Source of the DNA: Oscillospiraceae bacterium
GTDB lineage: Bacteria > Bacillota_A > Clostridia > Saccharofermentanales > Saccharofermentanaceae
Direction of reading: 5' to 3'
NCBI GenBank assembly: GCA_902803365.1
Contig: CADCPU010000023.1
Coordinates: 1-10,249 of the forward strand
DNA length: 10,249 nucleotides
The notes under the pieces were generated by a model. The model ran no database searches. It was given only the letters and a program-made list of their open reading frames with translations, and was not told the DNA's origin. This document shows, in pieces, positions 5,770-10,249 of this stretch; position 1 is the stretch's first letter; each line of letters begins with the position of its first letter. Position numbers and translations under genes: made by a program.

Positions 5770-6177
5770 TCAAAAGACGGCTGCAAAGAACAATACAGCC
5801 TTTGATGCATCACCGTTGATCTCGATCTGACCTTCAGCGATCGCATCACTGATCTTTTTCTTGCCGTTCAATACCTCAACAAAAGCATCGGTATCGGCAT
5901 CAATATAGAAGCATGCGTTGTTGTACTCATAAGGAGCAACTTCTGTCTTGCCGTCTTCTACCTTTACATAAAGAGGAGCACACTCGAGCTTGCCCTTAAG
6001 AGTGATCTGAGTTGCAAGAAAGAACTTCGGGAACTTAGCCTTGGAAGCTTTGTAAGATACCGTATTGTATATGCTCTCGAAAGTAGCCTCAGCCTTAGGC
6101 GCTGCTGTCTTCTTAACGGTTTTCTTGGCAATCTTCTTGGACTGCTTAGGAACTGAATTTGCTTTAAGATCGTTCAT
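5770..6177 (-). CDS. Small lysine-rich protein with an SCP2-like C-terminal domain
   Basis: 135 residues in two parts. Residues 1-30 are polar and basic, with nine lysines in patterns such as KKIAKKTVKKTAAPK, and are probably disordered. Residues about 31-135 look folded. Their end resembles the sterol carrier protein 2 (SCP2) fold: acidic D-A-D-T-D-A-F-V-E-V-L-N-G (93-105), a small helix, then G-Q-I-E-I-N-G-D-A-S-K-A-V-L-F-F (116-131), close to the G-x-(I/L)-x-(I/V)-x-G-D signature. SCP2 domains bind lipids or other hydrophobic ligands. The basic tail could bind nucleic acid, anionic lipid or teichoic-type polymers; this is inference. The start has AAGGAG 8 nt upstream. Gaps to ugd (27 nt) and the esterase-like gene (21 nt) suggest one transcript. 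A different small fold remains possible. Confidence 0.65.
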   Translation of the reverse strand: MNDLKANSVPKQSKKIAKKTVKKTAAPKAEATFESIYNTVSYKASKAKFPKFFLATQITLKGKLECAPLYVKVEDGKTEVAPYEYNNACFYIDADTDAFVEVLNGKKKISDAIAEGQIEINGDASKAVLFFAAVF

Positions 6178-6204
6178 ATGCGCTTCTCCTTTTCCTTATG
6201 CATA

Positions 6205-7431
6205 TTAATCGCGGGCGTAAAGGTCTCTTGTGTAGATCTTGTCTTCTACGTCAGTAAGCTTAGTACTCTTACGGTTGACTACGATGATATCCGAGATCTT
6301 CTTGAACTCTTCGAGATCCTTGATGACCTTGGAACCGAAGTAATCGTCACCGCTGTATGCCGGTTCATAAAGAACAGTCTCAACACCCTTTGCCTTGATC
6401 CTCTTCATGATGCCCTGGATGGAGCTTGCTCTGAAGTTATCGGAACCCATCTTCATCGTGAGACGGTAGAAACCGATAACGCACTTCTCAGGACCGCCCT
6501 TAACGCCGTACTCGGTAACAGTGAATCCGGCCTTCTCGAGGATCTGATCGGCGATGTAGTCCTTACGTGTTACGTTCGAAGCTACGACTGCCGTGATGAG
6601 GTTCTCAGGAACGTTCTTGTAGTTTGCCTTGAGCTGCTTTGTATCCTTAGGCAGGCAGTATCCGCCGTAACCGAAGGACGGGTTGTTATAGAAGTCACCG
6701 ATACGAGGATCGAGACATACACCCTTTATTACCTGTGCCGTGTTGAGATCTCTCTCATCACAGAATGTATCCAATTCGTTGAAATAACTGATCCTCAATG
6801 CGAGGTATGTATTGGAGAAGAGCTTAACGGATTCTGCTTCATTCGTATCGATGATGAGGATCTCCGTCTCCTTCTTGATCGCACCTTCGAGGAGAAGATC
6901 AGCGAACTTCTTGGCGTCTTCATGACGCTTATCATTGCCCTTGAGCGCAGATACGATGATCCTGCTCGGGTAGAGGTTATCATACAAAGCCTTGCCTTCT
7001 CTTAAGAACTCAGGGCTGAAGATGATCCTGTCTGTATTGAACTTGGCATTGACTGACTTTGTAAATCCTACAGGGATCGTAGACTTGATAACGAGGATCG
7101 AATCCTCGCTTGCCTTGAGAGCCAAGTCGATAACCGACTCTACTGCACTCGTATCGAAGGAATTGGCATCTGAATCGTAGTTTGTAGGAGTAGCGATGAC
7201 TACGAATTCGGCATCCTTATACGCTTCGGAAGCATCCGTTGTGGCCTTGAGCTTCAAGTTGCCCTCTGCGAGGTACTTCTTGATCTCCTCGTCTTCGATC
7301 GGCGACTTGCCGGAATTAACGAGATCAACTCGCTCCTTGCTGATATCGATCGCCGTCACGTCATTGTGCTGGGCAAGAAGTACTGCGATCGAGAGTCCTA
7401 CATAACCGAGACCTGCTACGGTAATTTTCAT
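6205..7431 (-). CDS. ugd: UDP-glucose 6-dehydrogenase
   Basis: 408 residues. It oxidises UDP-glucose to UDP-glucuronate with two NAD+, supplying uronic acid precursors for capsule, exopolysaccharide or wall glycans. The N-terminal Rossmann motif is G-L-G-Y-V-G (7-12) with an acidic D29 at the end of beta 2, as in NAD-specific forms. The central part has F-S-P-E-F-L-R-E-G (138-146) and S-V-K-L-F-S-N-T-Y (201-209, with Lys203 and Asn207). The catalytic cysteine is Cys259 in [11 protein letters not shown], with Asp263 after it. The C-terminal domain shows G-S-D-N-F-R-A-S-S (329-337). These blocks match the short E. coli Ugd type closely. I chose the ATG at 7431 over an in-frame one at 7464, because GGGAG lies just upstream and it forms an ATGA overlap with the ABC-F stop. 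Other UDP-sugar dehydrogenases are less likely. Confidence 0.93.
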   Translation of the reverse strand: MKITVAGLGYVGLSIAVLLAQHNDVTAIDISKERVDLVNSGKSPIEDEEIKKYLAEGNLKLKATTDASEAYKDAEFVVIATPTNYDSDANSFDTSAVESVIDLALKASEDSILVIKSTIPVGFTKSVNAKFNTDRIIFSPEFLREGKALYDNLYPSRIIVSALKGNDKRHEDAKKFADLLLEGAIKKETEILIIDTNEAESVKLFSNTYLALRISYFNELDTFCDERDLNTAQVIKGVCLDPRIGDFYNNPSFGYGGYCLPKDTKQLKANYKNVPENLITAVVASNVTRKDYIADQILEKAGFTVTEYGVKGGPEKCVIGFYRLTMKMGSDNFRASSIQGIMKRIKAKGVETVLYEPAYSGDDYFGSKVIKDLEEFKKISDIIVVNRKSTKLTDVEDKIYTRDLYARD

Positions 7432-9038
7432 GTTAAGCTCCCTTCGACGTTTTCCAATCTCCATTCGAGATATTCGTCATATGTCATTCGTTTATCTATT
7501 ATACCACTTTCGGTGATTTCTATTATCCTGTTGGCAACCGTATTCACAAGTTCGCGGTCATGCGAAGTGAAAAGGATCGGTCCCGGGAACTTCTTGATGC
7601 CTTCGTTCAAAGCCGTGATCGACTCGAGATCGAGGTGGTTAGTCGGGTCATCAAGGATTATGATGTTGGAATTCGTAAGCATCATCCTTGAGAGCATGAG
7701 TCTTACTTTCTCGCCTCCGGAGAGTACCTTGGCACTCTTTGAAGCTTCTTCGCCGGAGAAGAGCATCCTTCCCAAGAAACCTCTGATATATGTCTCGGTC
7801 TGATCCTTGGAGAACTGTCTGAGCCAGTCGCCCAGGCTTAATTCACAACCGTCGAAGAACTTGGAATTGTCCTTAGGAAGATAAGATCTTGATGTCGTGA
7901 TACCCCACTTGACTTCGCCTTCGTAGTCAGTGTCTTCGCCTGCGAGGATGTTGAGGAGCTGAGTCGTAGCGACTTCGTCCTTACCCACGAAAGCGATCCT
8001 GTCATCGCGCTCCATCGTAAAGCTGATGTGATTGAGCGTGTGACGGCCGTTGTTCTTGGCATTAAGATCAGTTACGAACAATACGTCGTTACCGATCTCA
8101 CGATCCTGCGTAAACGAGATGAAAGGATATCTTCTCGAGGACTGCTTTACCTCAGGAAGTTCCATATTCTCAAGGAGCTTCTTACGGCTCGTAGCCTGCT
8201 TGGACTTTGAAGCGTTCGCAGAAAATCTCGCGATAAAGTCCTGGAGTTCCTTACGTCTTGCTTCGATCTTCTTTGTCTGATCCTTGAGCTGTCTTAACGA
8301 AAGCTGTGTGTACTCATACCAGAAATCGTAGTTACCCTGGAAGAGCGTTACCTGCTTGAAGTCGATATCGACGATGTGCGTACATACCTTGTTCAGGAAG
8401 TGACGGTCGTGAGATACAACGAGAACACAGTTTTCGAAGTCAAGAAGATAATTCTCGAGCCAACGGCAGCTGTTAAGATCAAGGTGGTTCGTAGGCTCGT
8501 CGAGGAGGAGAACGTCAGGATTGCCGAAGAGCGCCTGAGCAAGGAGCACCTTGACCTTCTGTCCGCCCGTAAGATCCTTCATAGGTCTCTCGTAGAAATC
8601 TTCGCCGAGGCCCAATCCCTGAAGGAGTATCTCTGCATTTGATTCGGCAGACCATCCGTCGAGCTCTGCAAACTCGCCTTCGAGCTCGCCCAAGAGGATA
8701 CCGTCCTCATCGTTAAAGTCTGTCTTGGAGTAAAGTCTCTCTTTCTCCTTCATTATCTCGTAAAGGCGCTTGTGACCCATGATAACGGTCTCTCTGACCG
8801 TGAATTCGTCATATTTAAAGTGATCCTGCTCGAGGACTGCCATACGCTCGGTCTTCGGAAGATTTACAAAACCCTTCTGAGGCTCGATCTCTCCGGACAG
8901 CACCTTAAGAAATGTGGATTTACCTGCACCGTTAGCTCCGATGATACCGTAGCAATTACCCTTGGAAAACTGTATATTAACCCCTTCGAAAAGCGTTCTG
9001 CTTCCGAACATAAGGCTGACATTTGAGACATCTAACAT
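7428..9038 (-). CDS. ABC-F family ATPase (YkpA/YbiT-like), second ATP site degenerate
   Basis: 536 residues, two ABC domains in one chain and no membrane segments, so a soluble ABC-F protein. Family members act on ribosomes. NBD1 is canonical: Walker [10 protein letters not shown] (34-42), signature L-T-G-G-Q (156-160), Walker B L-L-L-D-E-P (177-182) and switch S-H-D-R (209-212). A charged arm insert lies at about 93-127, and the basic interdomain linker at about 240-310. In NBD2 the Walker A is G-K-D-E-V-A-T-T-Q (352-360), with Thr358 where lysine is expected, and the Walker B is I-L-D-D-P (461-465), with Asp for the catalytic Glu. Signature L-S-G-G-E-K (439-444) is intact. The [15 protein letters not shown] start and PKDNS block recall B. 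subtilis YkpA and E. coli YbiT. The leader is only about 40 nt, too short for the attenuators of drug-resistance ABC-F genes. GGAG lies 8 nt before ATG. Confidence 0.93.
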   Translation of the reverse strand: MLDVSNVSLMFGSRTLFEGVNIQFSKGNCYGIIGANGAGKSTFLKVLSGEIEPQKGFVNLPKTERMAVLEQDHFKYDEFTVRETVIMGHKRLYEIMKEKERLYSKTDFNDEDGILLGELEGEFAELDGWSAESNAEILLQGLGLGEDFYERPMKDLTGGQKVKVLLAQALFGNPDVLLLDEPTNHLDLNSCRWLENYLLDFENCVLVVSHDRHFLNKVCTHIVDIDFKQVTLFQGNYDFWYEYTQLSLRQLKDQTKKIEARRKELQDFIARFSANASKSKQATSRKKLLENMELPEVKQSSRRYPFISFTQDREIGNDVLFVTDLNAKNNGRHTLNHISFTMERDDRIAFVGKDEVATTQLLNILAGEDTDYEGEVKWGITTSRSYLPKDNSKFFDGCELSLGDWLRQFSKDQTETYIRGFLGRMLFSGEEASKSAKVLSGGEKVRLMLSRMMLTNSNIIILDDPTNHLDLESITALNEGIKKFPGPILFTSHDRELVNTVANRIIEITESGIIDKRMTYDEYLEWRLENVEGSLT

Positions 9039-9085
9039 TTATGCTTCTCCATTCAATTCTAATACCTGGATTTTATTCCTGTACC

Positions 9086-9114
9086 ATTATAGAGATGGAC
9101 AAAATGTACGTCCA
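9086..9114 (-). promoter_or_regulatory. Promoter of the ABC-F-ugd-manA operon
   Basis: The minus strand reads TGGACG (9114-9109), 17 bases, then a perfect TATAAT (9091-9086). The start would be near 9079, about 40 nt before the ABC-F ATG. An inverted repeat ATGGAC-N9-GTCCAT (9095-9115) overlaps the -35 and spacer and could be a repressor site. Confidence 0.6.
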
Positions 9115-9115
9115 T
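9095..9115. repeat. Inverted repeat ATGGAC-N9-GTCCAT in the operon promoter
   Basis: Perfect 6-bp arms at 9095-9100 and 9110-9115 are separated by AAAATGTAC. The dyad covers the -35 box and most of the spacer of the 9086-9114 promoter. A protein bound here would block RNA polymerase. No regulator gene is next to it, and chance occurrence cannot be excluded. Confidence 0.4.
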
Positions 9116-9136
9116 TGATAAAACACCTAATAATTG

Positions 9137-9913
9137 TCACTGCTTGACTGCAAACTTCTCGAGAAACAGGATAAATGACGTAGGAACGATCTTTGAAGCC
9201 AAATGAAGAGCTTTCTGTGATATTCCGTATACGAAAAGGCGGCGCCTTGCAGATGCAGCTTTGAGCGATGCTTTGGCAAGCTTATCGGCATCTGCCGCAC
9301 AAAGTGCGCGAAGTCCCGTAAACTCGCTCTCCTTATTGTCTGTCGCCTTGCTCAGGAACTCCGTCTTAACAGGACCCGGGCAAACGGTAGTGACTCCGAT
9401 GTCATAAGGCTTGAGTTCGCATGCAAGGGCTCTAGACAGGCTGACGACATATGCCTTCGATGCGGCATAGACGGCAAAGCCCGGCTGCGGAAGAAATGCC
9501 GCAGATGAAGCTATGTTGATTATATTCGAATGAACGTCGATCATGTACGGGATACAGATGGATGTAACCTCAGTAAGGCATCTGCAATTAAGGTCGATCG
9601 TAGCAGCAAGGTCAGACGTCCTGCTGTCCTTGACATTACCTCGCTTACCCATACCGGCACAATTGATGAGAAGTGCTATGCTCGGTTTCTCGTACTCGAG
9701 CTTGTTCCTAAGGATATCGATACCCACAGACGAAGCGATATCAGCCGCAACAGGAATTATCCTCTGCGGATCAAGTTCATCCTTAAGCGCATTGAGACGA
9801 TCTTCACGTCTCGCGATCACCCATATCTGATCGTAGGACTTGTCGGTTACTGTCCGACGCAGGAATGCTTCTCCGATACCTGATGAAGCACCGGTAATTA
9901 CCGCTATCAACAT
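9137..9913 (-). CDS. Short-chain dehydrogenase/reductase (classical SDR)
   Basis: 258 residues, typical of a classical SDR. The cofactor motif is T-G-A-S-S-G-I-G (7-14), with R35 and R36 after the second strand suggesting NADP(H). N-C-A-G follows at 84-87. The active site is complete: Asn109, Ser136 in I-A-S-S-A-A-F, Tyr149 and Lys153 in Y-A-A-S-K, then C-P-G-P-V-K-T-E-F (178-186). The C-terminal part (about 205-258), with A-D-A-D-K-L-A-K and a hydrophobic V-P-T-S-F-I-L-F-L-E-K-F near its end, resembles the DltE/YqjQ-like membrane-leaning SDR group. The substrate cannot be read from the sequence. The start is supported by AAGGAG (9926-9921), 7 nt before the ATG. It ends 98 bases before the ABC-F gene, which has its own promoter. 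Confidence 0.88.
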   Translation of the reverse strand: MLIAVITGASSGIGEAFLRRTVTDKSYDQIWVIARREDRLNALKDELDPQRIIPVAADIASSVGIDILRNKLEYEKPSIALLINCAGMGKRGNVKDSRTSDLAATIDLNCRCLTEVTSICIPYMIDVHSNIINIASSAAFLPQPGFAVYAASKAYVVSLSRALACELKPYDIGVTTVCPGPVKTEFLSKATDNKESEFTGLRALCAADADKLAKASLKAASARRRLFVYGISQKALHLASKIVPTSFILFLEKFAVKQ

Positions 9914-9945
9914 AGACGATCTCCTTGAAGAAATTGCTTAGTTAA

Positions 9946-9951
9946 ATTATA
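9946..9951 (-). promoter_or_regulatory. -10 box upstream of the SDR gene
   Basis: A perfect TATAAT on the minus strand lies 32 bases before the SDR start codon. The best upstream -35 is poor (TTAGGA at 18-base spacing), so this would be a weak or activator-dependent promoter. Confidence 0.4.
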
Positions 9952-9987
9952 CCTGCTTCAAAGTCCGTATCCTAACAAATTTTTATG

Positions 9988-10249
9988 TTATTTAGGCTCT
10001 GCGCCATCATCTTCAGGCTTTGGTGCAGCCTTGAAAAGAGGCTTGTCGACAGGTGCCTGGGCATCCCATACGCTGTGCACGTTCGATGGTGCTCCTGCCT
10101 CATCATACTGAGAAGGATTGTCGATAGTCTGCTTATTCAGCTTAGAACCGCCCGAAGAAGCAACAGTACCCTTACCGCTCAAGTCGATCATAGGAAGCAT
10201 ATGCTGCTTTCCTGTATTCTTTGTCGTCTCAGGATCAGGAACGAAAGCC
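9988..10249 (-). CDS. C-terminal end of an unidentified protein, cut by window edge
   Basis: The frame is open from the right edge to a TAA at 9990-9988, giving the last 86 residues of a longer protein. An internal ATG at 10200 has no convincing ribosome site, and the codons upstream continue in frame (…P-E-T-T-K-N-T-G-K-Q-H) to the edge, so I take it as partial. The visible part has no hydrophobic segment. It begins with G-K-Q-H-M-L-P-M-I-D-L-S, then Gly/Ser-rich and Pro/Ala/Asp-rich stretches ending in acidic PKPEDDGAEPK, and looks like a disordered tail. I do not recognise the family. It lies 74 bases upstream of the SDR gene on the same strand, with no terminator hairpin visible between them. 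Confidence 0.6.
   Translation of the reverse strand, partial: AFVPDPETTKNTGKQHMLPMIDLSGKGTVASSGGSKLNKQTIDNPSQYDEAGAPSNVHSVWDAQAPVDKPLFKAAPKPEDDGAEPK

Noticed and set aside
6178..7005. Long plus-strand open frame of 275 codons opposite ugd
   Set aside because: It is antisense to a clear UDP-glucose dehydrogenase, matches no family I know, and reflects codon usage of the real gene on the other strand.
7366..7803. Plus-strand open frame of 145 codons across the ugd/ABC-F junction
   Set aside because: It is antisense to two well-supported genes and has no recognisable domain or ribosome site.
1..10249. Mobile elements, CRISPR arrays, defence or toxin-antitoxin modules
   Set aside because: No transposase, integrase, Cas-like protein, regular direct repeats or flanking duplications were seen. 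The two tRNA genes show no partial copies that would mark attachment sites.

Overview
The window looks like chromosomal DNA from a low-to-moderate GC Bacillota, most likely a gut- or rumen-type Clostridia. The grounds are AGGAGG-type ribosome binding sites about 8 nt before most starts, SigA-like promoters, a U73 tRNA-Thr with an encoded CCA, and protein types such as AzlCD, a YkpA/YbiT-like ABC-F protein, a short class I ManA and a DarB/CbpB-like CBS protein. The genus is not determined. I see no transposase, integrase, CRISPR array or phage gene.

Left part (1-2195). A minus-strand tRNA-Ser(GGA) is cut by the left edge. Its promoter is back to back with that of a plus-strand operon: a lipoprotein of unknown function, azlC and azlD, with overlapping reading frames, predicted to export branched-chain amino acids. 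An AT-rich spacer of about 275 bases follows. It carries a SigA-type promoter and, about 50 bases on, an intrinsic terminator, with no ORF between them, so it may encode a small RNA of about 75 nt. A tRNA-Thr(GGT) with its own promoter and terminator comes next.

Middle and right (2218-9114, all minus strand). Reading in the direction of transcription, a promoter at 9086-9114 precedes six tightly packed genes with gaps of -4, 27, 21, 26 and -4 nt. They encode an ABC-F ATPase, UDP-glucose 6-dehydrogenase (ugd), a small lysine-rich SCP2-like protein, a sialate O-acetylesterase-like SGNH protein whose catalytic residues appear replaced, mannose-6-phosphate isomerase (manA) and a two-CBS-domain protein. 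A hairpin over the last stop codon may end the unit. Two enzymes (Ugd, ManA) handle sugar precursors for surface polysaccharides or central metabolism. The CBS protein suggests nucleotide sensing and the ABC-F protein a link to translation. Downstream lie two tandem genes for similar 66-67 residue, two-helix membrane proteins.

Right edge (9137-10249, minus strand). A short-chain dehydrogenase with its own -10 box follows the C-terminal end of an unidentified protein that runs off the window.

The points most worth a second look are the probable pseudo-esterase inside a sugar operon, the degenerate second ATP site of the ABC-F protein, the candidate small RNA, and the dyad in the operon promoter.
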